Source of the DNA: Candidatus Gastranaerophilales bacterium
GTDB lineage: Bacteria; Cyanobacteriota; Vampirovibrionia; Gastranaerophilales; Gastranaerophilaceae
DNA: 64,000 bases
NCBI GenBank assembly: GCA_944324865.1
Contig: CALUXW010000003.1
Location: 29,500 to 93,499, forward strand
Direction: 5' to 3'
Both the position numbers and the translations under genes were made by a program. A model generated the notes under the pieces. It did not search any database and was not told where the DNA came from. It saw only the letters and a list, made by a program, of their open reading frames with translations. Position 1 is the first letter of the stretch; the number at the start of each line of letters is the position of its first letter. Below are positions 36,320 through 44,783 of this stretch, piece after piece.

Positions 36320-36784
36320 TTAATTTGGTACAGGATTATTCTCGTTCATATTAAACTTACTTGCCACATTCTGCTCAAAGTAAAAAACTATTTTTTCTTT
36401 GAGCGTTTTTGGCTTGTTTTTTACCTGGTCAGGCTCATTAATTATTACTAAAACCTCATTTTTTGCAGCCATTTTTAAATTATTTCGTGCAATAGATTCA
36501 ACTTTTTCCATAGAATTAAAATTCTCAACTTCTTTTTTAAGAGTTTTATTACGCTTCTGAGCAGCCAAAAGAAGTTCTTTTGATTTGTTGATTTTACTAT
36601 GATAAATTACTATTTTTGAAATATTCAACAGCGCGCTATAGCTTATTTGAAAAACACACAAAATTAACACTATTGTCAAAAAAGAGTGATAAAAACGAAC
36701 TCTTGTTGTTTTTTTCTTTTGATTTTTTCTAACTTTTTGTTTTAAGTTATCTTTACTTAAAGTTTTAACATTTTCCATCTGCAT
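36320..36784 (-). CDS. FtsB/DivIC-like septum protein
   Basis: 154-aa bitopic protein of the septum-formation-initiator family, which bridges FtsQ/DivIB and FtsL in the divisome. Basic cytoplasmic N-terminus (KQKVRKNQKKKTTRVR), single transmembrane helix (33-58), coiled coil (62-90) and the family motif ESIARNNLKMAAKNEVLVI (96-114). The tail to 154 is longer than in E. coli FtsB. TAAAAT ends 6 nt before the ATG with no Shine-Dalgarno site; M3 is an alternative start. Confidence 0.83.
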   Translation of the reverse strand: MQMENVKTLSKDNLKQKVRKNQKKKTTRVRFYHSFLTIVLILCVFQISYSALLNISKIVIYHSKINKSKELLLAAQKRNKTLKKEVENFNSMEKVESIARNNLKMAAKNEVLVIINEPDQVKNKPKTLKEKIVFYFEQNVASKFNMNENNPVPN

Positions 36785-36826
36785 AGAGTGATTTTAACGC
36801 GCATGAAAAAAAAATTCTATACAATG

Positions 36827-37765
36827 TTACAAAAAAGAAAAATTACAAATATAATCTCCTACAATTTCACCCAAATCATTGCAATACTGCATGGGTACCG
36901 GATTTGAATCAATCCACCCTAATTGATAAAGAGCATTTAAAGTGACTATCCTGCGCGCATGATTATTGTTTTGTGACATCTTAACAATAAAAATTTTATC
37001 TTCTTTTATATTATAAATAAGGACAAACCCACCTGCACCAACCTTTGCAACAAGGTTAAATCTGCCCAATTCAATGATTTCCGTATCTAATCTACCATAT
37101 CCACCAAAAGCATAAGGGCACTTTATTAATGAACTCAAAATAAAATCATATTTATGAAATAAATTAAAAAACATGTGCGCAATTTCATTAAAATCTAAAG
37201 CAAAAACCGGAGTACCACAACCATCTGAGGAAATTGGAATTTTATCTGCAAGGCTCAAATCAAGATGTCTTTTAAAAATCATTTTTTGTAAAGGATGGGA
37301 AATATCACAATAACTTGATAAATCCCAGTTATTTAATTTGCATATAGCTAACATCAGTGCATGCTTTGCACTACAATTATTGTAAACACTGCGTTTTATG
37401 CCATCGTAATCTCTTTTATCCAATGGCTCAGCCACAGGGCAAAGTAAATGATTTTCGCTCAAACCTACTTTAGATAGTATTGAACGCACAAGATTAACAT
37501 GAAAATTTGTCCCACAGTGAGAACCGCAACAAATTGCAATTTCTTCACAGGAAAAATTCAATCTTTCAATGATATTAAAATCCTGAATCAGACTTGCTTG
37601 AACAGGTTTTGACAAAGAACGCAAATAAAAAGGTGCATTATTATCATCACCTATTTTTTTAATGCAGGAAAAATTCTCATACAAAACAATAAAACCAAAA
37701 AACTGTTCATCAACTACATTGTTCCTTAGTGAATATAAAATATTTTCAGGCTTAATATTTATCAT
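36827..37765 (-). CDS. Asparaginase II-family protein
   Basis: 312 aa, matching the PF06089-type L-asparaginase II family (unrelated to classical AnsA/AnsB). Conserved blocks: LRSLSKPVQASL near 48-59, CCGSHCGTNFHV, NNCSAKHALMLA and SDGCGTPVFAL. Predicted to hydrolyse asparagine to aspartate and ammonia in the cytoplasm; proof exists for few family members. The ATG is 3 nt after the stop of the upstream gene and has no Shine-Dalgarno site, so translation probably depends on reinitiation. Confidence 0.85.
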   Translation of the reverse strand: MINIKPENILYSLRNNVVDEQFFGFIVLYENFSCIKKIGDDNNAPFYLRSLSKPVQASLIQDFNIIERLNFSCEEIAICCGSHCGTNFHVNLVRSILSKVGLSENHLLCPVAEPLDKRDYDGIKRSVYNNCSAKHALMLAICKLNNWDLSSYCDISHPLQKMIFKRHLDLSLADKIPISSDGCGTPVFALDFNEIAHMFFNLFHKYDFILSSLIKCPYAFGGYGRLDTEIIELGRFNLVAKVGAGGFVLIYNIKEDKIFIVKMSQNNNHARRIVTLNALYQLGWIDSNPVPMQYCNDLGEIVGDYICNFSFL

Positions 37766-37768
37766 ATT

Positions 37769-38518
37769 TTATTGTATGTTTAAAAGCTTTTTTAGTCTTG
37801 TTTTTAATATACGATTTTCATGCTCTAAACGTTTTAATTCTCTTTGCATGTTTTGATAAACTTGAGAAACCGTAGCTTGATTTTCCATTTTTAATGAAGC
37901 AAGACCCAAGCCCATAATAAAACGCTTTTTGGATTCTTCTTTAAATAAAAGAATTATTTTTATATCTTTTTCACTAATATAACCAAGTTCAATCATAACC
38001 TCGGCAATTCGCATATTTTTACCGGATTCAACTTTTCTTTTTTGCTCTCTTATGGCATTCTCAAGCTGTATTACATCTATTTTACCCAGCCTTTTTAAAA
38101 GCTCACCTGTTCTAATTTTATTTGCCAAAAATTGAATAATTACATAATTGCTTTCGCAAGCAGGAATCTCAATATATTCTTTTTCAACAGCACGAACAAA
38201 CAATGCAGCAGTTTCTGATAAAGTCCAAAAATTTCTAAGGGTAATTTCAAAAATATCAAAACCATCTTTACAATTTTCAAGAAAAATATAAAACTGTTCA
38301 CTAAAATTATTACCCCTTTCTTCAAGTTCCTTTTTACCCTTAAAAGTTAACTCAGGTACAAGAAATTGAAGTGGTTCCTTTGGGCTTAATAATTCTAAAA
38401 AATCATCAAGCTCTTCAGTTAATCTTTGCTCTGTTTTAAGATACACAACCTGTTTCACCCAAAGAGGCAATGCATAAATATTATTTAAAAATAATTCAGA
38501 GTTTTTTTGTATTTCCAC
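37769..38518 (-). CDS. Protein with MshEN/GspE-N-like domain and coiled coil
   Basis: 249 aa, GTG start at 38516-38518. Residues 135-195 contain two successive repeats, RTGELLKRLGKIDVIQLENAI and, after a linker, MRIAEVMIELGYISEKDI, resembling the paired motifs of the GspE N-terminal/MshEN domain, which in some ATPases binds c-di-GMP. No ATPase domain follows. Residues 212-247 form a Leu/Glu/Arg-rich coiled coil (QRELKRLEHENRILKTRLKKL). The N-terminal 120 residues are unrecognised. It is divergent from the flagellar FlaG-like gene, a setting that suggests a motility link. Confidence 0.6.
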   Translation of the reverse strand: MEIQKNSELFLNNIYALPLWVKQVVYLKTEQRLTEELDDFLELLSPKEPLQFLVPELTFKGKKELEERGNNFSEQFYIFLENCKDGFDIFEITLRNFWTLSETAALFVRAVEKEYIEIPACESNYVIIQFLANKIRTGELLKRLGKIDVIQLENAIREQKRKVESGKNMRIAEVMIELGYISEKDIKIILLFKEESKKRFIMGLGLASLKMENQATVSQVYQNMQRELKRLEHENRILKTRLKKLLNIQ

Positions 38519-38643
38519 GGAAATTTACCACCAGCTACCGTAATATAATTATAGATTATAACAAAAATAATTAAAATACACCATTTAATTTATTGAAAAA
38601 ATATGAGATAATATAAAATATATCTATAAGACAAAGGTATGAT

Positions 38644-39066
38644 ATGGGACTTGACGGAATATCAGTTAATCAATTAAGAGTTACGCCTGAAAATACTTCT
38701 AAAGAAAATGCCATCAATGCTGATTTACTCGCCAAAAGAGGTATAGGCGACAGGAGTATCAATTCTCTTGATAAAAAAAGTGCAATAGACACAGATGATA
38801 AAGAGAATACTTCCTTTTTTGGCGGTGAAAGCTCTGATGACAACGAAGATGATGAAAATAAAGAAACAGAAATTACGGAAATAGAAAAAATTGATTTATC
38901 AAACAAAGATTTGTATGAAATAAAGCCCGACGAGCACACAAATTCATTAATAATATACAACAAACAAGAAAATACTATAGTACAACAAATATCACCAGGT
39001 GAACTTTCCACCCTTGTCGACAGTTTAAAAAATCCGGGCGGAATACTTGTAAACAAGAGGATATAA
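38644..39066 (+). CDS. FlaG-like flagellar protein
   Basis: 140 aa. The C-terminal 55 residues (LYEIKPDEHTNSLIIYNKQENTIVQQISPGELSTLVDSL...GGILVNKRI) match the pattern of FlaG: a strand pair with D/N-x-x-T/N-x-x-x-[VI]-x-Q-I-[SP]-P-x-E-L followed by a G-I-L-V end. FlaG influences filament length in other bacteria. The N-terminal half is acidic and probably unstructured (GGESSDDNEDDENKE), and contains SFFGG. First of four close plus-strand genes with fliS. AAAGG site before the ATG. Confidence 0.7.
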   Translation: MGLDGISVNQLRVTPENTSKENAINADLLAKRGIGDRSINSLDKKSAIDTDDKENTSFFGGESSDDNEDDENKETEITEIEKIDLSNKDLYEIKPDEHTNSLIIYNKQENTIVQQISPGELSTLVDSLKNPGGILVNKRI

Positions 39067-39072
39067 GCATCT

Positions 39073-39540
39073 ATGAACCAATATGTTAAACAATATCAAA
39101 AAACAACGGTCGAAACTGCATCAAATGAAAAAATATTAATTATGTTATATGATGGTGCAATTCAATTTTTAAATAAAGCAAAAATTGCCCTAAATGAAAA
39201 AAATTGGGAACAATCACATAACAACTTAATGGGTGCACAAAAAATTATTGAAGAATTTATAAATACAATTGATAAAGAACCAAATCCCGAACTTGCCCAA
39301 AACCTTATAAGTTTATATGAATACTTTATCGCAAGACTTGTTCAGGCCAATATGAAACATGAAATAGCACCAATAGATGAAGTCTTAAAGTTTTTAAAAG
39401 AATTAAAATCAACTTGGGAAGAAGCAATATCAATTGCTCAAAAAGAAAGAGCCGAATTATCTTCAAAAATAAATTTCGGCGATCAAGATGAATACGAAAG
39501 TTACGAAGACGACGAAGAAGACGAAGAAGAAGATGACTAA
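39073..39540 (+). CDS. fliS: Flagellin export chaperone FliS
   Basis: Binds the C-terminus of flagellin in the cytoplasm to prevent early polymerisation. 155 aa, compared with about 125-130 usually. Core (1-130) has YQKTTVETASNEKILIMLYDGAIQFL, GAQKIIEEF and a five-helix pattern. The extra C-terminal 22 residues are almost wholly acidic (DEYESYEDDEEDEEEDD). GAGG upstream. Its last codons overlap the next gene by 8 bp, so the acidic repeat also supplies the GAAGAAGAAG upstream of that gene. Confidence 0.93.
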   Translation: MNQYVKQYQKTTVETASNEKILIMLYDGAIQFLNKAKIALNEKNWEQSHNNLMGAQKIIEEFINTIDKEPNPELAQNLISLYEYFIARLVQANMKHEIAPIDEVLKFLKELKSTWEEAISIAQKERAELSSKINFGDQDEYESYEDDEEDEEEDD

Positions 39541-39904
39541 CAAAAATTTTAACCATCTAATGCTTTTATACGAAAAAGCTTATAAAATGTGCGTAAATGT
39601 AAAAGATATAATTGAAAATGGTAAAATAGAAGACCTGGACGATGTTCTTAGAAACAAAGGAGAAGTTTTAAAAAGTATTTCAAGATTTGAAAAAATAGTT
39701 AAAACTAATGAACAAGAAGAGCAACAAAGACTTGAATTTAGAAAAAAAATAGAAGAATTTGAAAAAACAAATATTGAACTTCTTGAGCAAAGACGCGAAA
39801 ATCTTAAAAAAGAATTGCAAAAAGTAGCAAAAGGCAAAAAAATAACAAGAGCCTATATGGCACAAGCACCGGAAACATACTCCTCAATAGATATTAGAGA
39901 ATAA
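39533..39904 (+). CDS. Small FliT/FlgN-like coiled-coil protein
   Basis: 123 aa from the ATG at 39533; longer readings to 39488 run inside fliS out of frame and give a Lys/Thr-only extension. Nearly all alpha-helical and charged: HLMLLYEKAYKMCVNVKDII then a long coiled coil (about 45-105). Size, fold and position directly after fliS fit a FliT-type export chaperone for the FliD cap, but no sequence signature proves it. Overlaps fliS by 8 bp and the CDF gene start by 1 nt (TAATG). Confidence 0.6.
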   Translation: MTNKNFNHLMLLYEKAYKMCVNVKDIIENGKIEDLDDVLRNKGEVLKSISRFEKIVKTNEQEEQQRLEFRKKIEEFEKTNIELLEQRRENLKKELQKVAKGKKITRAYMAQAPETYSSIDIRE

Positions 39905-40803
39905 TGACAGAACAAATACAAATAAAAGAAAAACAAACTTCAGCTGCAGTCTCAATTTTTTCAAATTTGACATTAATCTTAATAAAAGTCAGTGCAGGTA
40001 TTCTTTCAGGTAGTATAAGCGTATTGTCTGAAGCACTTCACTCATTTGCAGACTTAAGTGCATCATGTCTTGCATACTTTTCTGTCTCAAAATCTTCAAA
40101 GCCTGCTGATGAAGATCATCCTTTCGGACATGGTAAATATGAGGACCTTGCCGGATTTATAGAGGCAATTTTAATAATACTTACATCGCTTTATATCTTA
40201 TTTGTTGCTTGCGAAAAAATCATAGTAAAAGGTGGAAATTATGAAATACAGACAAATATAGGTATTTCAATAATGCTTTTATCTGTAATAGTAAACTGGT
40301 TTGTTAGTTCTTATTTAAACAAAGTAGCTATAAAAACAGATTCAATGGCACTAAAAACAGATGCAGAACACCTAAGGGCAGACATATATTCATCCATAGG
40401 AATAATTGCAGGACTTTTTGCGGTAAAAATTACAGGACTCAGTATATTAGACCCGATTATTGCAATTTTTGTCGCAGCAATAATACTTAGAACAGGGATA
40501 AAATTAACAAAACAAAGCTCTAACAATCTGCTTGATGGCTCGTTACCAAAAGAAGATAAAAATATTATTGATGAAACAATAAAAACATTCGAAGCACATG
40601 GTGTTGTAGGTACAAAGCAAATAAGAACATCGAAATCAGGGTCTAAAAGACTAATTCAAATGACAATACTTCTACCTTCCGGAATGACACTTATAGAAAC
40701 ACATAATATTTGTGACAAAATTGAAACAGAAATTAGAAAAAAGCTTAAAAACTGTGATATAATAATACATGCAGAACCTTTTTGTATCTGTTCTCAAAAG
40801 TAA
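39904..40803 (+). CDS. Cation diffusion facilitator (CDF) transporter
   Basis: 299-aa metal/proton antiporter of the ZitB/FieF type. Transmembrane metal site signatures: LSEALHSFADLSAS in TM2 and DAEHLRADIYSS in TM5; the DEDHPFGHGKYE loop between TM2 and TM3 is typical of FieF-like members. C-terminal cytoplasmic domain (about 210-295) with ETHNICDKIE and HAEP. Likely exports Zn, Fe or Mn. Coupled by TAATG to the FliT-like gene and thus inside the flagellar cluster, an unusual location. Confidence 0.92.
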   Translation: MTEQIQIKEKQTSAAVSIFSNLTLILIKVSAGILSGSISVLSEALHSFADLSASCLAYFSVSKSSKPADEDHPFGHGKYEDLAGFIEAILIILTSLYILFVACEKIIVKGGNYEIQTNIGISIMLLSVIVNWFVSSYLNKVAIKTDSMALKTDAEHLRADIYSSIGIIAGLFAVKITGLSILDPIIAIFVAAIILRTGIKLTKQSSNNLLDGSLPKEDKNIIDETIKTFEAHGVVGTKQIRTSKSGSKRLIQMTILLPSGMTLIETHNICDKIETEIRKKLKNCDIIIHAEPFCICSQK

Positions 40804-40913
40804 CAAATAGTTACATTTACAATTTTTATACGATTATAATTTTGCCATCGTGGAATATACTAAAATATAAAAGGATTTATTAAAATATTTTTTATCGATA
40901 AGGAATCAAAAAT

Positions 40914-42662
40914 ATGAGTATACAATTTAGCGGCTTAGGCTCCGGTCTTGATTTTGCATCTTGGATTGAAGAACTGGTAGCAGCAAAAAAAGCAACATCT
41001 GTCACACCTTTGGAAACAAAAAAGACTGAATTACAAAACCAAAGTAGTGCCTTAAATACAATAAAAACATCTTTTTCAACCCTGCAAAGCGCATTAAAGA
41101 ATTTCACAAGCGTTATAACAGGTACAGACAATGATATATGGGGTAACACCAAAATAACATCGAGTGCAGATAAATACGTTAGTGCAACAAGCACAAGCGG
41201 TCTTGCAACAGGTGATATTAAAGTATCCGTAGAACAACTTGCCACAAATACAGTTGCACAAAGTACCCTAAACCCCGGAAAAATAATAAATGAAGACACG
41301 CTATACTCACAAGTAGGCAATAACCAGTCAAAGGGTGGTACTTTTTCATTCTATGTTGACAATAAAAGATATGAAATAGAAATAGACAGAAACAAAGACA
41401 CCATGGGTGATATCGTTAACAAAATAAACGATGCAGCCGGTGGAAAAGTTGAAGCCAAAATCAATGAAGACGGCACATTTGAAATTTCTTCAACAGGTGG
41501 CGAGAAAATATCCGTTGGAAGTTTTTCTGATACTTCAAATTTTACAAGCATATTAAAATTAACTGATTCAACAGATACAAGTGTTAAAAGTGCGTACGTA
41601 CAAAGTTCTTTTCTGACAAATAAAGCAATGTCAAGCGAAGAAAGCGGTTTGAAAGAAACAGTTACATCCGGAACAATTAAAATTAACGGAGTAGAGTTTG
41701 AAATAAATGAAAAAACATCCCTTCAAGATTTAATCAATAAAATAAATACAACTGAAGATGCCAAAGTAAGTGCAAAATACGACACACTTACTAACAAACT
41801 TATATTTACATCTAAAGAAACCGGTGAGTTTAACATTAGTCTTGAAGCTGAAGGAACAAATTTCTTTGATGTCTTTGGACTCACAAAAGATGGTGCTCTT
41901 GCTGATGGTTCTCAAACTCTTGGACAAAATGCAATTTTAACGGTTAATGGAAATAAGATCGTTTCTTCGTCAAACACTGTAACAAGCGAATCTACCGGTA
42001 TTAACGGTCTTACAATAAATGCACTCAAAGTAACAGATGGCAGTGGTGAAGATAAAGTAAGCGAAGTAACATTGAACGCAAAAAGTGACTTGACTGAAGT
42101 TAAAAGTGCAATTAAAGAGTTTGTTGATGCTTACAACAAAATAACCAACCAAATAGATGAAGCAACTGCACAAGATGGATATCTCAAAATGGATATAAAT
42201 ATGAGAAGTATCCAAAACGAATTGAGAAATATAGTTGGTTCCATTGTAAGTGACAATGGTGCTTTTGGTATGCTATCTCAAATCGGCATATCAACAGGTG
42301 AAGCAGGGCTTGATGTTTCTAATAGCGCAACTACACTTGTTTTTGATGAAGAAAAATTCGATGAAGCTTGGGCAAAAGATTCAAATTCTGTTAAAAATTT
42401 GATTTCCGGAGGATATAGTGGTGATAAAACAGGTATTTTTGATCAAATGCTTGCAAAGGTTGAAAATGCTCTGGACCCTACAAACGGTATGTTTGCTGTA
42501 AAAAGCGATTCAATTTCCAGATTGATATCTACACAAGAAGACAGAATTACAAGAGCATATTCAAGTCTTGATTCTTATGAATCGCAACTTACAAAACAAT
42601 TTCAGTATATGGATGAGATGATATCTAAAATGCAGCAACAATATTCTTCATTCATAAGTTAA
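40914..42662 (+). CDS. fliD: Flagellar filament cap protein FliD (HAP2)
   Basis: Capping protein that folds flagellin at the filament tip; 582 aa. Conserved N-terminal D0 region IQFSGLGSGLDFASWIEELV, coiled coil (about 30-65), Ser/Thr-rich central D2-D3 domains and C-terminal helix with SLDSYESQLTKQFQYMDEMI. AAGGA site before the ATG and its own AT-rich upstream region (40804-40913), with terminator after the stop. Flagellin is not in the window. Confidence 0.96.
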   Translation: MSIQFSGLGSGLDFASWIEELVAAKKATSVTPLETKKTELQNQSSALNTIKTSFSTLQSALKNFTSVITGTDNDIWGNTKITSSADKYVSATSTSGLATGDIKVSVEQLATNTVAQSTLNPGKIINEDTLYSQVGNNQSKGGTFSFYVDNKRYEIEIDRNKDTMGDIVNKINDAAGGKVEAKINEDGTFEISSTGGEKISVGSFSDTSNFTSILKLTDSTDTSVKSAYVQSSFLTNKAMSSEESGLKETVTSGTIKINGVEFEINEKTSLQDLINKINTTEDAKVSAKYDTLTNKLIFTSKETGEFNISLEAEGTNFFDVFGLTKDGALADGSQTLGQNAILTVNGNKIVSSSNTVTSESTGINGLTINALKVTDGSGEDKVSEVTLNAKSDLTEVKSAIKEFVDAYNKITNQIDEATAQDGYLKMDINMRSIQNELRNIVGSIVSDNGAFGMLSQIGISTGEAGLDVSNSATTLVFDEEKFDEAWAKDSNSVKNLISGGYSGDKTGIFDQMLAKVENALDPTNGMFAVKSDSISRLISTQEDRITRAYSSLDSYESQLTKQFQYMDEMISKMQQQYSSFIS

Positions 42663-42686
42663 CAACCTCATCCCATAAAAGCACTT

Positions 42687-42712
42687 AAAGCACTCTAAAA
42701 GAGTGCTTTTGT
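42687..42712 (+). terminator. Terminator between fliD and rlmN
   Basis: AAAGCACTCT (42687-42696) pairs with AGAGTGCTTT (42700-42709) with a 3-nt loop. It ends fliD and can act on rlmN from the other strand. Confidence 0.82.
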
Positions 42713-43728
42713 CATATTCTACCTGCCAATTGACCACATGCAGCATCAATATCAGCACCACGCTCAAGCCTAACCGTAACTTTTTTACCCTGTGATTCAA
42801 GCAAATATTTAAAAATCATTACGTCTTTTTTATTTGGCTTTTTATACTTATCAACTCCAATGGGATTATAAGGAATAAGATTTATATTACATTTTAAATC
42901 ACTAATATATTCACAAAGTTTTAATGCCATTTCTTTTGTATCAGTCAAAGAACCAATAAGAACATACTCTAATGTAACTCTTTTTCCGCTTTTTTCACAG
43001 TAATAAATAAGTGATTTCTTGAGTTCGTCTAAATTATACTTATTTTCAACGGGCATAATTGTTTTTCTTATATTGCTCTGTGCACAGTGCAAAGAAACAG
43101 CCAGTGTTGGAACAAGCTCCATATTGGAAAGCTCTATTATCTTAGGCACAATTCCACAGGTAGAAAGTGTAATCCTTCTAATACCAATATTCAAATACTT
43201 ATTAATTATTTTTATGGCTTGACACACATTGTCAAAATTATTTAAAGGCTCGCCCTGCCCCATAAATACAACATTTGTAATTTTTAGACTTGTATCTTGT
43301 TGAATAGTTAAAATCTGACTCAAAATTTCGTATGGTTCAAGATTTCTTACAAAACCGCGCTTTGCAGTGGCGCAAAAATCACAACCCATATAACAACCTA
43401 TTTGTGAACTGACACACGCACTTAAATTAGAACGATTATCAAAACGCATTAAAACTGTTTCAGCACAATTGCCATCTTGAAATTCTATTAAGTATTTAAT
43501 TGTACCGTCAGAAGAAACTTGTTTCTTTTTAATTTTAGTATCTAAAATTTTTGCATCATTTTTAAGCTTTTCACGAAAATCTTTATTAATATCACTCATA
43601 ACATCAAAATCAACTGCAGACTTAGAATAGATCCAACTGAACAATTGGTGAGCGCGAAACTTTTTTTCACCCAAAGATTCAACGTAATCTTCCAGCTCTT
43701 TTAATGAATATTTAACCAATACTTTCAT
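42712..43728 (-). CDS. rlmN: 23S rRNA/tRNA adenine-C2 methyltransferase RlmN
   Basis: Radical SAM enzyme that makes 2-methyladenosine at A2503 of 23S rRNA and A37 of some tRNAs; 338 aa. Radical SAM cluster C-x3-C-x2-C in CYMGCDFC, GQGEPLNN, LSTCGIVP, the substrate-cysteine region near the C-terminus (GADIDAACGQL) and HCAQ are conserved. TAGAAT ends 6 nt before the ATG and there is no Shine-Dalgarno site. Divergent from an HD-GYP gene that has the same start architecture. Confidence 0.96.
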   Translation of the reverse strand: MKVLVKYSLKELEDYVESLGEKKFRAHQLFSWIYSKSAVDFDVMSDINKDFREKLKNDAKILDTKIKKKQVSSDGTIKYLIEFQDGNCAETVLMRFDNRSNLSACVSSQIGCYMGCDFCATAKRGFVRNLEPYEILSQILTIQQDTSLKITNVVFMGQGEPLNNFDNVCQAIKIINKYLNIGIRRITLSTCGIVPKIIELSNMELVPTLAVSLHCAQSNIRKTIMPVENKYNLDELKKSLIYYCEKSGKRVTLEYVLIGSLTDTKEMALKLCEYISDLKCNINLIPYNPIGVDKYKKPNKKDVMIFKYLLESQGKKVTVRLERGADIDAACGQLAGRI

Positions 43729-43796
43729 ATTAAAATTCTATCATAATCATACAAATAACGTGTGCACTTTTAAAAAAACAAAGTTATAATTTAGTA
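43729..43796. promoter_or_regulatory. Divergent leaderless promoters, rlmN / HD-GYP
   Basis: On the minus strand TAGAAT (43740-43735) lies 6 nt before the rlmN ATG. On the plus strand TATAAT (43785-43790) lies 6 nt before the HD-GYP ATG. No Shine-Dalgarno sites. The predicted -35 positions would meet near ACGTGTGCAC (43758-43767) in the middle, but neither matches TTGACA well. Confidence 0.5.
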
Positions 43797-44783
43797 ATGA
43801 TAATTGTATCTAGTGAAGAAATAATTTCACAAAAAATTCTCCCTTATGATTTATATGATGAAAAAGGGACAAAAATCCTTGATGCCGGTGAAATATTAAC
43901 TCCCGGCAAAATTTTACTTGTCAGAAATCATGAAGTGCTCTACAGAAAAGAAGAAAAAAACGATAACAAAAAAGAAGAAGCAAAAATAATTAAAAAATAC
44001 AGCAAAAATAATTATATTGAAAACCAAGAAGAAATAAAAAAATACGGCCCACTAAATAAAAAATCAAAAATTGATTTTCAAACTCAAATAGAACTAAAAT
44101 CAAATTATATCAATGCCATGAGCGTATTCAATCAAAGTGATGTAATGCGCGCAAAATCCATGATACTTGAAATCAGAGATAAAATCATAAAAGATTCACA
44201 ACTTATTAGGAAAAATGTTCAATTTTTCTCAGAACTAAAACTTTTGGGAGAACATAAGAACATACATCCGTTAAATACAGCTATTTTTAGCGTATTTCTT
44301 GCGAATAAACTAGAATATAATGAAGTGCAAATCATGGAAATAGCACTTGGTGCACTATTGCATGACATAGGCAAAATAGAATTACATGGCGAAGTAAGCG
44401 ATATTTCCAAAATGACAAAAGATGAAGAAATTGCATACAGAAAACACCCTCTTGCAGGACACAGACTTATAAAAACAGAGCTCAAGTTAAGCGAAAATAT
44501 AGCCAGAGTAGCATTGCAACATCATGAAAAAATGGACGGTACGGGTTGGCCATATGGAATTTCATCAACAATGATAAGTGAATATGCACAAATTATTGCA
44601 GTATGTAATCATTTTGACAACATGACATCATCAGCCACAAATCTTGAAATTTCTAATTTTAGAGAAGCATTAAGAGCACTATTGAAAGCCGGAAGTAAAA
44701 CTTTTTCACCAAAACCGCTTTATGCATTTGTACATATGCTAAGTTATGGCGACACAACATCTTTTGAGGAGCTCAAATTTTGA
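43797..44783 (+). CDS. HD-GYP domain protein
   Basis: 328 aa with a short N-terminal strand-rich domain (1-65), basic linker and HD-GYP phosphodiesterase-type domain (about 120-320). Metal and substrate residues: HDIGK (H189-D190), RKHPLAGH, QHHEKMDGTGWPYG (H242-H243-E244; GWP replaces GYP). Predicted c-di-GMP hydrolase, though activity cannot be read from sequence. Leaderless-type start. The TGA is shared with the TTG start of trmFO (TTGA), so translation is coupled. Confidence 0.87.
   Translation: MIIVSSEEIISQKILPYDLYDEKGTKILDAGEILTPGKILLVRNHEVLYRKEEKNDNKKEEAKIIKKYSKNNYIENQEEIKKYGPLNKKSKIDFQTQIELKSNYINAMSVFNQSDVMRAKSMILEIRDKIIKDSQLIRKNVQFFSELKLLGEHKNIHPLNTAIFSVFLANKLEYNEVQIMEIALGALLHDIGKIELHGEVSDISKMTKDEEIAYRKHPLAGHRLIKTELKLSENIARVALQHHEKMDGTGWPYGISSTMISEYAQIIAVCNHFDNMTSSATNLEISNFREALRALLKAGSKTFSPKPLYAFVHMLSYGDTTSFEELKF

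Noticed and set aside
40893..40900. ATCGATAA upstream of fliD as a sigma-28 -10 (GCCGATAA-like)
   Set aside because: No TAAA-type -35 at the required distance and the match is poor; AT-rich background makes it unconvincing.
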